Shown: positions 47,390-55,923, counted from the stretch's first letter. The stretch: 64,000 bases of DNA from an uncultured Legionella sp. (GCA_902168255.1 CABHON010000013.1:124001-188000), one strand, 5' to 3'. Notes: generated from the letters alone by a model not told the origin. A program made the numbers and translations.

Positions 47390-47998
47390 ATGCTTAATAT
47401 TATTTGGTTACTCTTAATGGCATTATCGGTCATCTTTGGCATAATCAATGGTCGATTAGATGCGGTAGTTGCTGCTGTAACAGATTCAGCTAAAATGGCC
47501 TTCGAAATTGCCCTTGGCCTAGTAGGCATAATGGTCTTTTGGCTAGGATTAATGAAAGTGGCAGAAGAGTGCGGATTGGTAACACTAATTGCTCGAGCAT
47601 TAAAACCCATTTTGACCAGGCTATTTCCAGAAGTTCCTCCTGAGCATCCGGCTATGGGTGCAATGGTATTGAATATGAGCGCAAACATTCTGGGATTAGG
47701 GAATGCAGCCACTCCCTTAGGATTAAAAGCCATGAAAGAGTTGGACACGCTCAATCCTATACCTGGTGTAGCTACTAATCCTATGTGTACTTTTCTCGCC
47801 ATTAATACAGCAAGCATTCAACTTATTCCAGTTACTGCAATGGCATATCTTGCAGCGAATGGCGGCACACATCCCACTGATATTATTAGTAGCGCTTTAT
47901 TAGCAAGCATTTGTACCACCACAGCAGCAATTATTTCTGTTAAGTTATTAGCCAAATTACCCTGCTTTCGATATAAGTCGCAAGAAGGTGAAATCTAA
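47390..47998 (+). CDS. spmA: Spore maturation protein A-like membrane protein
   Basis: A 202-residue membrane protein of the nucleoside-recognition (Gate) family. Motifs include DSAKMAFEIALGLVG, HPAMGAMVLNMSANILGLG, NAATPLGLKAMKEL and FLAINTASIQLIP, all typical of SpmA. Despite the name, SpmA/SpmB pairs are common in Gram-negative non-sporulating bacteria; their substrate is unknown. AGGT precedes the ATG. Its stop overlaps the spmB start by one base. Confidence 0.9.
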   Translation: MLNIIWLLLMALSVIFGIINGRLDAVVAAVTDSAKMAFEIALGLVGIMVFWLGLMKVAEECGLVTLIARALKPILTRLFPEVPPEHPAMGAMVLNMSANILGLGNAATPLGLKAMKELDTLNPIPGVATNPMCTFLAINTASIQLIPVTAMAYLAANGGTHPTDIISSALLASICTTTAAIISVKLLAKLPCFRYKSQEGEI

Positions 47999-48522
47999 TG
48001 AAAATTCAAATTGCTGATATTATATTTTTAATATTTGTGGCGGGTATTCCTTTATACGCTACCTACAAAAAATTAAATGTGTTTGACGCCTTTATTACAG
48101 GGGCAAAACAAGGATTTGAAACCGTTATTAGTATTGTCCCACACTTAGTGGCCATGTTAGTTGTCATTGGCATGCTGCGTGCATCAGGTTTTTTTGACTC
48201 CATGGCACATTTTTTAGGCCCAATACTAAATAAAATCGGCATGCCTACGGAAGTATTGCCTTTAGTATTAATTCGTCCCTTTTCTGGAAGCGCCGCAACA
48301 GGTGTATTGGCTGACATTGTTCATCATAATGGTGGAAATTCCTATATTTCTTATTTAGCCGCTACTATTATGGGAGGAACAGAAACAACATTTTACGTGG
48401 TTGCTGTTTATTTTGGGGTGGTTAATGTAAGGTTTACCCGCCATGCTATTCCTGCAGGATTAATAGCCGACGCTACAGGAGTTATTGCTGCATTAGTAGT
48501 ATGCCATTATCTTTTTGGATAA
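47998..48522 (+). CDS. spmB: Spore maturation protein B-like membrane protein
   Basis: A 174-residue membrane protein, partner of spmA. It shows GAKQGFETVISIVPHLVAML, the RPFSGSAATGVLADI motif and GGTETTFYVVAVYFG characteristic of SpmB. The TAATG overlap with spmA suggests translational coupling and a heteromeric transporter-like complex. Confidence 0.92.
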   Translation: MKIQIADIIFLIFVAGIPLYATYKKLNVFDAFITGAKQGFETVISIVPHLVAMLVVIGMLRASGFFDSMAHFLGPILNKIGMPTEVLPLVLIRPFSGSAATGVLADIVHHNGGNSYISYLAATIMGGTETTFYVVAVYFGVVNVRFTRHAIPAGLIADATGVIAALVVCHYLFG

Positions 48523-48563
48523 ACGTATATAATTGTTAATTTAAGTAATAGGTAGATAAAATT

Positions 48564-48989
48564 ATGAATAAAACAGAGAAAATAATGTTTGAAGGCCATC
48601 TTCATTGGATCATTTTTTTACTGCCCGTTGTCGTATTGATATTAGGAGAAATTTTATATCAAATCGACAGCCTCCATGTCCTAGGGACGCCTTTTTTGAT
48701 AATAGGACTAATTTGGGGCGGGTTCAGCTTAATTAATTATTTGTCTAACTCCATCCAAGTAACAGAAAGTTTTTTAATTATTCGTACAGGTGTTTTGGTG
48801 CGCCAGACCCTAAATTTTTCCATATCCCAACTTGAAAGTGTGGATATTGTGCAAAGCATTTTGGGATGTGTATTAAATTACGGTTCATTATTAGTAAAAG
48901 GAACAGGGGGAACAAAAGGACTTTTTGGGCCAATGGCAAATCCTTTAACCTGTCGTCGTTTTTTAGAAAGCATGCCTAAAAAGGTATAA
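48564..48989 (+). CDS. PH-domain (bPH2/YdbT-like) membrane protein
   Basis: A 141-residue protein with two N-terminal helices (about 14-32 and 38-60) and a bacterial PH domain (about 64-138): IQVTESFLIIRTGVLVRQT, ISQLESVDIVQS and YGSLLVKGTGG. Such small proteins sit in the inner membrane with the PH fold outside the bilayer; function is unknown. It lies 41 bp after spmB with an AGGTAG site and may share its transcript. Confidence 0.85.
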   Translation: MNKTEKIMFEGHLHWIIFLLPVVVLILGEILYQIDSLHVLGTPFLIIGLIWGGFSLINYLSNSIQVTESFLIIRTGVLVRQTLNFSISQLESVDIVQSILGCVLNYGSLLVKGTGGTKGLFGPMANPLTCRRFLESMPKKV

Positions 48990-48997
48990 TGTTAAAG

Positions 48998-49006
48998 TTA
49001 TCCACA
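48998..49006 (+). promoter_or_regulatory. Isolated perfect DnaA-box sequence
   Basis: TTATCCACA at 48998-49006 matches the E. coli DnaA box exactly, just after the PH-domain gene. No second good box or AT-rich unwinding array accompanies it, so it is not an origin. It may be a DnaA-titration site or chance. Confidence 0.25.
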
Positions 49007-49061
49007 AAATCTGTGAGTAACTCTGTGAATGAATTGTGGTTATAATCAAATTTTGCTCAAC

Positions 49062-49082
49062 TCTTTTATTGTGAATAAAAGA
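49062..49082. terminator. AT-rich hairpin between convergent genes
   Basis: TCTTTTAT at 49062-49069 and ATAAAAGA at 49075-49082 form an 8-bp stem with a 5-nt loop, centrally between the PH-domain gene and the next minus-strand gene. The stem is weak, so confidence is low. Confidence 0.3.
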
Positions 49083-49097
49083 AAGATAGTTTTACTC

Positions 49098-49904
49098 TCA
49101 AGAAACCTTTAGCTTGGAATTCATAATATTGTGACTCTCACTAAAATATTCGTATAAATCGTAAAAATCAAGCGTATTTATTTTAGCTTCCTTCTTGAGA
49201 ATACTTTTAAGCCTCTCCTGATTCGGTGCTAAAATTATTTTGATTTTATCTTCTGAATCGTAAAACTTATTGATAATATGTTGCATTGTTCCAAAGTGAC
49301 CAATTCGGTAAGAAAAGCACAAAAAAACATGAGGTTTAATCTCCACAATCTCATCTTTTCCTTCTGATTTCAAATTTGCTTCTATCAATTGCGCTCCAAA
49401 TAATTCTGATAATAATTTTTTTATATCTAGTTCGTTTGTATTTGCGGTGAGATATACGGGCTTGTTCAATGTTGCTTCGTTAATTAATGTTTCAAATCTT
49501 TGCTGCTCTGCTTCATTTACACTAATAGCAGCGCACCATGCATTAGAAATTTCACTCAGAGTAGCGGAAGGGAAGTATGTTTGCAGTATTTTTAAGAAAA
49601 ATGTTTCTGAGGATACATCGTCAGCTATAGGCTCTAGTGAAAAAGTATTTATGGCATTTTGCTTATTTTCTTTCCTTAGTAACTTCCCCATTTTATATTG
49701 TTCAATCAGCCCACCTGGTAATCCCAAACGTATATACTGCATATTAACCCACGCAGAAATCAGGGGCTCTCGAAAAAATGATGGTGCACAACAAGAAAAA
49801 CTTACTGGTTCTTTTTTTGCCAATTGTTCAAAAGCCTCTTTACTTTTCTTTATAGTATAAGTATGACAAATGGCTAGTGGAGCAATGATTATTTCTTTAG
49901 GCAT
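49098..49904 (-). CDS. Uncharacterised protein with possible HAD-like segment
   Basis: A 268-residue protein. Residues about 115-160 (LSEISNAWCAAISVNEAE then PVYLTANTNELDI) resemble the cap and motif-II region of HAD hydrolases such as YihX (compare 'yLLSNTN'). The usual N-terminal DxD nucleophile motif is absent; the protein begins MPKEIIIAPLAICHTYTIKK. Phosphatase activity is therefore doubtful. Convergent with the PH-domain gene and 38 bp downstream of pgeF on the same strand. Could be a diverged HAD pseudoenzyme or an effector. Confidence 0.5.
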   Translation of the reverse strand: MPKEIIIAPLAICHTYTIKKSKEAFEQLAKKEPVSFSCCAPSFFREPLISAWVNMQYIRLGLPGGLIEQYKMGKLLRKENKQNAINTFSLEPIADDVSSETFFLKILQTYFPSATLSEISNAWCAAISVNEAEQQRFETLINEATLNKPVYLTANTNELDIKKLLSELFGAQLIEANLKSEGKDEIVEIKPHVFLCFSYRIGHFGTMQHIINKFYDSEDKIKIILAPNQERLKSILKKEAKINTLDFYDLYEYFSESHNIMNSKLKVS

Positions 49905-49942
49905 TTTAACTTCTTAATATTTAACAAGATAAATCTTCTTTT

Positions 49943-50728
49943 TTATGATCTATTTTGTGATCTTGAACTACATGACAAATGGCATCCAAAGTCTGATTCC
50001 TTAAGATGAGTAGTGCGACGATAGCTATAAAAACGTTCTTCATCTTGATAGGTATCAATATCAATAGAGGAAATATGTTTCACTCCTTGTTTTATTAACT
50101 TATTTTTTATGTAGTTGCGTAAATTAAATAAAAAATGGTCTTTCTTTTTACCCTTTACAAAAAAACATTTGTTTTCAGGGTAACTTTCACAAAACAGTTG
50201 ATGAAATTTAGCATCCACCTCATAGGAATTTACTCCTATGCAAGGACTAATAGATGCATAAATATTATTTACACATGAACCCATGGAAATCATACAGCTA
50301 ATAACAGATTCTATTATTCCATTTTTTGCACCTTTCCAGCCAGCATGAGCTATGCCTATAATTTTTGAGTTTACATCAGCAAACAAGATCCCAGGACAAT
50401 CAGCTCCCAAGACACCGAGTACAATTCCAGGCTTTTTTGTCACCATACCATCTGCTGTAACCACAGTTTGTTCGTTCCATGGTTCTTCAACAACAACGGT
50501 TTGAGAGCCATGAACGTCATGTAAAACCACAAGCGAACTCCGTGGTTGATTGAAATAATTCATTGCTCGTTGTCGATTTTCTCTAACATTTTCAATATTA
50601 TCTTTACTTTCATAAGAACAATTTAAAGAACTATAAATGCCGGTGCTTACGCCACCTTTTTTAGTGAAAAATCCATGCTGAATTCCTGATAAATTCTGCA
50701 ATAAATCTGATTTTATTATTTCAATCAT
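49943..50728 (-). CDS. pgeF: Peptidoglycan editing factor PgeF (YfiH, laccase domain)
   Basis: About 261 residues, full length for the DUF152/YfiH family. It has NIENVRENRQRAMNYF, LGVLGADCPGILFAD, the metal-site HAGWKG, ISPCIGVNSYEVD and the C-terminal FYSYRRTTH segment. In E. coli the enzyme hydrolyses peptidoglycan precursors that carry L-Ser in place of L-Ala. ATG 50728 is chosen because AGAGGAAACGAA precedes it; it overlaps the upstream Tn3 relic by 8 bp, so it is probably read through from that unit. Confidence 0.9.
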   Translation of the reverse strand: MIEIIKSDLLQNLSGIQHGFFTKKGGVSTGIYSSLNCSYESKDNIENVRENRQRAMNYFNQPRSSLVVLHDVHGSQTVVVEEPWNEQTVVTADGMVTKKPGIVLGVLGADCPGILFADVNSKIIGIAHAGWKGAKNGIIESVISCMISMGSCVNNIYASISPCIGVNSYEVDAKFHQLFCESYPENKCFFVKGKKKDHFLFNLRNYIKNKLIKQGVKHISSIDIDTYQDEERFYSYRRTTHLKESDFGCHLSCSSRSQNRS

Positions 50729-51458
50729 TTCGTTTCCTCTGTGTTTGTTCACGTGCTTGCTCGTCTTGCTGTTGATGATAGTCAGCTAATTTTAATTCAA
50801 TTTCAGTGAGTTTTTGCTTTTCAGACAGCATGGGAGACTGTACAATTTCTGTAATGGCCTCAATCACGAGACGTGATGTGGCAAAGTATTCCGTCGTATT
50901 ATCAGATAATGGTAAATGTTCTATCAAATTTTTTAATTGATAAAAATGTTGTTTAACCAGTTCCAACACTTCAACATTTTCTTTAATGTCAGAAGGTTGC
51001 AATGATTGGTTAACATGGCGCAACAATGTAATGGTAGGTTTTTTTAACTGTTTTTCTTCTGTGTCATTTTCTGTTGTCATTAATAAGAGAAGTGCTTTAT
51101 CCTCATTATTGCTCAAAAATTTCGTGACTTGATTGACTAAATGCGTTTTATTTTGATTAAAACTTTCTGTGATAATCAACGCAAGTTGATTATGCGATGG
51201 CACTTCAATTTTATTCTGCCAGCAATAGTCAATATCGGATGGTTTGAATTGATCATAGGTGAAAAATTTTGATTGGGACTTGAAATAAGCCAATTGCAGC
51301 ATAAACCCCACTTTATTGGTTGGAGTCCTCAGTCTATCAATAATTTTCGCAACATCTGGCGGTAATGAAAAATAAATAGAACTTTCATCTCCGGTTAAAT
51401 TTGGCGGAGAATCAAAACGCCGACGTTCAGCAGGTGATAAAACAACCAGTTTAGTCAT
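50721..51458 (-). pseudogene. Truncated Tn3-family transposase (TnpA N-terminus)
   Basis: The 245-residue ORF begins VLSPAERRRFDSPPNLTG and LRTPTNKVGFMLQLAYFK, the DUF4158 N-terminal domain of Tn3-type transposases. The remainder (LLRHVNQSLQPSDIKENVEV) resembles the middle region. The roughly 700-residue catalytic part with the DDE triad is absent. It is an open frame, so a short protein could be made, but it cannot transpose. It starts 12 bp after the antitoxin gene, consistent with a toxin-antitoxin passenger of a Tn3-type transposon. Confidence 0.75.
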
Positions 51459-51470
51459 AGTATGAGATAA

Positions 51471-51773
51471 TTAAACCAGCACATCAATTCCGTGTTTATT
51501 GACAATATTGAGCAGTTTGAGAATAGCCCCATGTGCATGGCGTTTCCCTTGTTCTAAACTTCGAATGAGCGCAGGGCTAACATTGAGATACTTGGCAAAT
51601 ACCGCTTGACTGAGTTTTTGATGTTTTCTTATCTCTTGAATGTCTTCACCTGTATATTCAATAAGTTCAGGTAGATCGTCGTCAGTCAGTTCACGCAATG
51701 TTTTTTTATTAATAATGTCGACACGGTGCAAGCCATGCGCAATATCATTGATTGTGTTTTGTATATTAGACAT
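51471..51773 (-). CDS. XRE/HTH antitoxin (NadS/HigA-like)
   Basis: A 100-residue protein with a C-terminal helix-turn-helix (about 45-95: IRKHQKLSQAVFAKYLNVS, then LIRSLEQGKRHAHGAI), as in NadS/HigA antitoxins whose toxin is encoded first. Its ATG lies within the 8-bp overlap with the reconstructed end of the toxin frame, the arrangement expected of a translationally coupled toxin-antitoxin pair. It likely binds the toxin and represses the operon at the palindromes at 52177-52208. Confidence 0.85.
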   Translation of the reverse strand: MSNIQNTINDIAHGLHRVDIINKKTLRELTDDDLPELIEYTGEDIQEIRKHQKLSQAVFAKYLNVSPALIRSLEQGKRHAHGAILKLLNIVNKHGIDVLV

Positions 51774-51869
51774 TTTCGGTTACCTCATATAATTCGTTGG
51801 CTTTAATCAATTTAAGAATATCTTCAATTGGCATAGAAAGAAGAATATTCGCCAATAATTTCAATTTCT

Positions 51870-52156
51870 TCAGTTCACTGGTTGTTGTGTATTTTCTTTG
51901 TCATTTTTAGCAAAAAGATGCAACCAAATAATTCGATTGTCTTGTTGAAAAGCTAAAACAGTTCTTGAACCGCCACTTTTTCCTTTTCCTTCATTGGTTA
52001 CCAGTCTTAATTTATACAACCCAGCGCCGAGTGAATATTTCTGAGGATCTTCTGTTTCCATATTTAGAAAATGGGACAGCGTTTCCAATAACTGTTCATT
52101 GGTCACTTTTAGTTTTTTTGCTTCGTTGGCAAATTTTTTGACTTTATAAGAGTTCA
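51870..52156 (-). CDS. RelE/HigB-type toxin, 3' end frameshifted
   Basis: The open frame gives about 95 residues from ATG 52156: MNSYKVKKFANEAKK, GLYKLRLVTNEGKGKSGGSR and IIWLHLFAKNDKEN, typical of RelE/HigB-2 mRNA interferases. After KEN it shifts into TQQPVN and stops. In the -1 frame the sequence continues TTTSELKKLKLLANILL, then IEDILKLIKANELYEV, and ends at TAA 51766, overlapping the antitoxin start; this is the usual family C-terminus. So a one-base shift near the A-rich AAAGAAAAT (about 51888) interrupts the gene. It may be inactivated, a sequencing error or a programmed shift. Confidence 0.8.
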
Positions 52157-52176
52157 TTAACAAGCAATCGTATTTA

Positions 52177-52208
52177 ATAATACTGCGTATTATAATACAA
52201 GGTATTAT
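52177..52208 (-). promoter_or_regulatory. Tandem palindromic operator of the toxin-antitoxin operon
   Basis: ATAATAC-TGC-GTATTAT (52177-52193) and ATAATAC-AAG-GTATTAT (52192-52208) are two perfect palindromes of identical design sharing two bases, 15 bp apart. They lie immediately upstream of the toxin start. This is the classic layout for cooperative autorepression by the antitoxin dimer. Confidence 0.8.
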
Positions 52209-52405
52209 ATTTGTAAAGTTTATTTAAAGATCTTGATGCATCCGCAAGTTCGCCTTCCTCTTATAAAGGCGAACTTGTCGCCGATAAGTCATCTTACCTG
52301 ACAAGCCAAAAGTGATTTTTGAGTCAATTTTGCTTTTTCATATGAAAAGCGAATTTAATTCGTTATAATATAGTAAATACGAACTAAAAATATTAATGAG
52401 CCAAT

Positions 52406-52701
52406 ATGCCCTACCAAAATCCAGATAAGGAACATTTGCGGTTTTTTAAGGGAATGCCACCATTTGGTGATGGACGAACACATCACGTGCATATTGTAAA
52501 ATCCAGTAATACTACCATGGAACATCGTTTATTATTCAGAGATATCTTGCGATCTAACAAACAAATCCGACAAGATTACAAATTACTTAAATTAAAACTA
52601 AATCTCATTTAACCGATCGTGAATGCTATACCGAAAGTAAACTGACATTTATTGAATCAACATTACGTGCATATGGATATAAAAAAACAATTACACGTTA
52701 A
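52406..52701 (+). pseudogene. GrpB (UPF0157) family pseudogene
   Basis: The first frame (52406-52612) encodes FFKGMPPFGDGRTHHVHIV and HRLLFRDILRSNKQIRQDY, the signature second half of GrpB nucleotidyltransferase-like proteins. A frameshift near 52595 then moves the homologous tail (HLTDRECYTESKLTFIES) to another frame ending at TAA 52699-52701. The N-terminal half is missing. Non-functional. Confidence 0.85.
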
Positions 52702-52723
52702 CCTTTTAAGAAGAGTAAATTAA

Positions 52724-53230
52724 ATGGTATTAGAAACTAAGCGTCTTTTTATAAGACCTTTTTGTTTAGAAGATATCCAGCCACTAGCTGAAATCTCTGC
52801 AGATCCTGCTGTCATGCGATATATTGGCGGTGGCGCACAATCGTACGAGCAAGTTAAAAATAAAGTGATTATTTGGATGAAAAATTACGAGCTTAAACAC
52901 TACAGTTTACAAGCAATTATTGAAAAGGAAAGTAACCAGTTTATTGGGTTTTGCGGATTAATTGACCAAGTAATTGAAGATGTTCCTTATATTGAATTAG
53001 GTTATCGTCTTGCTCAATCCCATTGGAACAAAAAAATTGCTACCGAAGCAGCTTTGGCAATAAAAGATGTTGCTTTCAATGTGCTTAAATTGCCAGAAAT
53101 CATTTCTATCATACAACCTGAAAACATGGCATCTATTCGAGTAGCAGAAAAAATTGGTATGACCCCAAAAAAATGTTTAAATTTTAATGGTAATAATGTT
53201 GTCATTTACCATCAATATTATCCGTACTAA
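52724..53230 (+). CDS. GNAT acetyltransferase (RimJ/RimL-like)
   Basis: A 168-residue GNAT with the RimJ/RimL pattern: LETKRLFIRPFCLEDIQPL at the N-terminus, FIGFCGLIDQ, IELGYRLAQSHWNKKIATEA (acetyl-CoA loop) and a C-terminal IQPENMASIRVAEKIGM. It would acetylate an amine substrate that cannot be named from sequence. AAGAG lies upstream. It starts just after the GrpB relic. Confidence 0.88.
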   Translation: MVLETKRLFIRPFCLEDIQPLAEISADPAVMRYIGGGAQSYEQVKNKVIIWMKNYELKHYSLQAIIEKESNQFIGFCGLIDQVIEDVPYIELGYRLAQSHWNKKIATEAALAIKDVAFNVLKLPEIISIIQPENMASIRVAEKIGMTPKKCLNFNGNNVVIYHQYYPY

Positions 53231-53341
53231 GTAAAAACACGTAAAATAGCTCGTTTTGTAGATGATTTGAAAAATTTAGTTAAAAATCAACGAACGAAAC
53301 TTTTGGATCGCTTTTGCAGTTAAACCCATATTACTGTCGAA

Positions 53342-53848
53342 TCACTTTTTGTCAAAAAGATGAAACATAACGAATGCATCGATATAGCCTAGCGTAGGAT
53401 GAGAGAATGCCATTGGTAATCGACCAACTATTTTAAAATCAAAGCTTTCCCAGAGTTTCACAGCGCGACTATTGGAGCTTATCACAAAGTTAAATTGCAT
53501 CGCTTTAAATCCATAGTGCGCAGCTTGTTGCAAAGAGTGTGCGCACATCATCCTAGCAATACCTTTTCCTTGTGCTTGTGGCGCTGTCATATAGCCGCAA
53601 TTTGCCACATGTGAACCCCCACCTTTTTGATTAGGGCACAAAAAATAAGTTCCCACAATATTAGCCTCTATTTCTGCAACAAAAACTTCATGAGTGACTT
53701 CAAACCAATAGGCAAGAGCGTCTTTACGCGTCATGTCAATGGGTAATGCATAAGTTTCCCCCGCATGTATAATTGGTTGAAGAATAGCCCAAATAGCATT
53801 GTCATCCTCTCTATTTGCTTTTCGAATAGTTACGTGACAGTCTTTCAT
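53342..53848 (-). CDS. GNAT acetyltransferase
   Basis: 168 residues from ATG 53848, which has a strong GGGGGAG site; the open frame upstream to 53965 overlaps the SDR gene and is unlikely to be translated. Motifs: VTIRKANREDDNAIWAILQP, VFVAEIEANIVGTYFL, and the acetyl-CoA loop APQAQGKGIARMMCAHSL, then NSRAVKLWESFDFKIVG. Typical single-domain GNAT of the phosphinothricin/YhhY-like type; substrate unknown. Confidence 0.88.
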   Translation of the reverse strand: MKDCHVTIRKANREDDNAIWAILQPIIHAGETYALPIDMTRKDALAYWFEVTHEVFVAEIEANIVGTYFLCPNQKGGGSHVANCGYMTAPQAQGKGIARMMCAHSLQQAAHYGFKAMQFNFVISSNSRAVKLWESFDFKIVGRLPMAFSHPTLGYIDAFVMFHLFDKK

Positions 53849-53933
53849 AATAAATAACTCCCCCAAAAATTTTATTGTCACTTCTATCAATAATTGTGCA
53901 ACCGTTATTGGATTTTCCAATGTAACACAATCA

Positions 53934-54713
53934 TTATAAAAGCCTTCCGCCACTGGCTCCGCCATCTATAATTAATTCACTGGCTGTCATGAATTTAGAT
54001 TCATCAGAGGCCAAATATAAAATACCATAAGCAATATCATCAGGCTCTCCTGCATGTCCCATGGGTTGAAATTTATCTTGTTGTAAACGAATTTCCTCAT
54101 AGTTGAGTCCAGATTTTTTTGCAATGGCTTCTGTCAATGCCGTACGAATGTATCCGGGATGAACAGAGTTTACTCTAATTTTATCTTTCACATAGAGCAT
54201 GGCATCTGTTTTGCTCATCAATCGGACAGCAGCTTTGGCCGCATGATTGGCGGGATAGTCTGGTGTTCCTAATAAACCGTGTAGCGAAGAAATGTTAATA
54301 ATGCTACCACCACCGGCTTTTCTCAAATGAGGAATAACATGTTTTGTACAAAATAATACGCCTTTAACGCTGATATTCATCACTCGATCCCAATCCTCTT
54401 CAAGAAATTCATGGGTAGGATTATTGCTCCCAATAATACCGGCGTTGTTAACTAGTACATTAATGTATCCAAATTTTTCTGCGATTTCCTCAATAACTTG
54501 TTTAACTTCTTTCTCTTTGCTGGTATCCATATGCCAAAACTCAGCTTGGCCACCATGTTGTTGAATTATTTTAACCGTGTTTTTTCCAGCATTATCATCT
54601 ATATCCACAACAGCAACCGTTGCTCCTTCTTTTGCTAACAAAAAACAGGCGGCTTGGCCAATGCCAGAAGCTCCACCGGTTACAATAATGACTTTGTTTA
54701 AAACGCGGTTCAT
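53934..54713 (-). CDS. Short-chain dehydrogenase with altered catalytic Tyr
   Basis: A 259-residue SDR: cofactor motif TGGASGIG at 12-19, VDIDDNAG (Asp in place of Arg suggests NAD), NNAG near 88-91, the active-site Ser143 in INISSLHG, and Lys160. The catalytic Tyr of YxxxK should be at 156 but the sequence is PANHAAK, with Asn156. A Tyr at 153 is out of register. Activity is thus uncertain despite an intact reading frame. A truncated paralogue lies at 13936-14160. Confidence 0.9.
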   Translation of the reverse strand: MNRVLNKVIIVTGGASGIGQAACFLLAKEGATVAVVDIDDNAGKNTVKIIQQHGGQAEFWHMDTSKEKEVKQVIEEIAEKFGYINVLVNNAGIIGSNNPTHEFLEEDWDRVMNISVKGVLFCTKHVIPHLRKAGGGSIINISSLHGLLGTPDYPANHAAKAAVRLMSKTDAMLYVKDKIRVNSVHPGYIRTALTEAIAKKSGLNYEEIRLQQDKFQPMGHAGEPDDIAYGILYLASDESKFMTASELIIDGGASGGRLL

Positions 54714-54750
54714 AGGGTATTATCCTCAAAATTTAGTTAACATTTTTCTG

Positions 54751-55353
54751 CTATTTTTTCTTATTGATAAGCTGTTTATAATATTCATAAGTACATGGTC
54801 CTGGATTAGATTTTACTAAATACCAAGCATTAATCGCCTCTTGCTGTGTTTTGTCTTTTGCATGTATAAAAAAATCACGAATGAACTGATTATATTGAAA
54901 TTGTTTATCAATGGTAGTTTTATAGTTTGGATCTTTTTTCAATGATTCTGCTGCTATCCACCCTTTAACAAGGTCACCATAAGTTAATTTTTCTGATGGT
55001 TTTTCTTTAGTAAATTGCCTTAAATAGGCATTAAAATGAAAGTGTTGTCCGATATGTTTTTTAAAAAACTGGCCCGTTTGTGCGTCATTTCTGTAATTAA
55101 TTACGGGTGTATCTAATGTCAAATCTTTGGCACTATCACGATCATTACTTAATCGCTGGCGAATATAGTTAGTTTGCTTGCCTGTTTTTAAAAAATGACC
55201 AATGCGTTCAGTTAATTCATTTTTTGATCCCGTAATCAATAACTGATTTTTTCTACAAAATTCTATTAATTCTTGTTTCAACCAATAAAAACTTAAAAAG
55301 ACTTCTGGAGATATTGCACGGTTTAACTCTGGTCTACTAACTGTTTGATTCAT
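54751..55353 (-). CDS. SAP-like / DUF6434 domain protein
   Basis: 200 residues from ATG 55353 (AAGGAC site). The N-terminal part has LSFYWLKQELIEFCRKNQLL and TGSKNELTERIGHFLKTG, a SAP-like helix-turn-helix that can bind nucleic acid. The rest (about 85-190) includes HIGQHFHFNAYLRQF, the core of DUF6434, and TYGDLVKGWIAAESL. Function unknown; DNA binding is inferred from the SAP-like fold. An isolated gene between the monooxygenase and the SDR. Confidence 0.75.
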   Translation of the reverse strand: MNQTVSRPELNRAISPEVFLSFYWLKQELIEFCRKNQLLITGSKNELTERIGHFLKTGKQTNYIRQRLSNDRDSAKDLTLDTPVINYRNDAQTGQFFKKHIGQHFHFNAYLRQFTKEKPSEKLTYGDLVKGWIAAESLKKDPNYKTTIDKQFQYNQFIRDFFIHAKDKTQQEAINAWYLVKSNPGPCTYEYYKQLINKKK

Positions 55354-55395
55354 ATTATTGTCCTTGATGAACTCAATTTTTCTCAACTATAAATT

Positions 55396-55689
55396 TTATA
55401 ACTCTTCTGCAAAAATAACCTGATATGGTTTCGCCAGTAAAGGTTCTAATTTTTCAACTAATGCCTGAATATAAGGTTTTTGAAATTGAGCCTCATGAGC
55501 GGTTTTGCTTTTCCATTGCTCATAAAAAACAAACTCACTTGGTTTATCTAAAGTTTGATGCAATCGGTATTGTAAACATGTTTTTTCATTTCGACTAGGT
55601 TCAATCACGCTCATCAGAATTTTTTTCAATTCTTCTTCTTTGCCAAGGGCTGCCTCTAAAATAACCATAACTACATAAGCTTTGTGCAT
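55396..55689 (-). CDS. Antibiotic biosynthesis monooxygenase (ABM) family protein
   Basis: 97 residues from ATG 55689 (GAGAG upstream). A single ferredoxin-like ABM domain: AYVVMVILEAALGKEEELKK, LQYRLHQTLDKPSEFVFYEQW and PYIQALVEKLEPLL. Small ABM proteins (YgiN-like) work as quinol oxidases or detoxifying monooxygenases; this one cannot be specified. The frame extends upstream to 55737 without a better start. Confidence 0.85.
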   Translation of the reverse strand: MHKAYVVMVILEAALGKEEELKKILMSVIEPSRNEKTCLQYRLHQTLDKPSEFVFYEQWKSKTAHEAQFQKPYIQALVEKLEPLLAKPYQVIFAEEL

Positions 55690-55923
55690 AATAATTCTCT
55701 CAAGTAAAAAACATATAAGTGTATTTATTGCCTCCAATGCAAACGTCGAAAGCTATCGATGCATAATTCAGGTTCGGTACCTAAATTATGTGCCACATTT
55801 TTAGTGGAGTACCTCAAAGCAATAATTATTTCGCGGCCTCTATTTTACTTTCTGTCATTTTGCATTGTCAGCTACCATTAGATCTTTAGCTTTAGCGACA
55901 GCTAATCCTGCAAAGAATACTCT

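Noticed and set aside
48998-49040. Perfect DnaA box with nearby TGTGG words as a possible replication origin.
   Set aside because: Only one exact box, no array, no AT-rich unwinding region and no origin-associated genes nearby.
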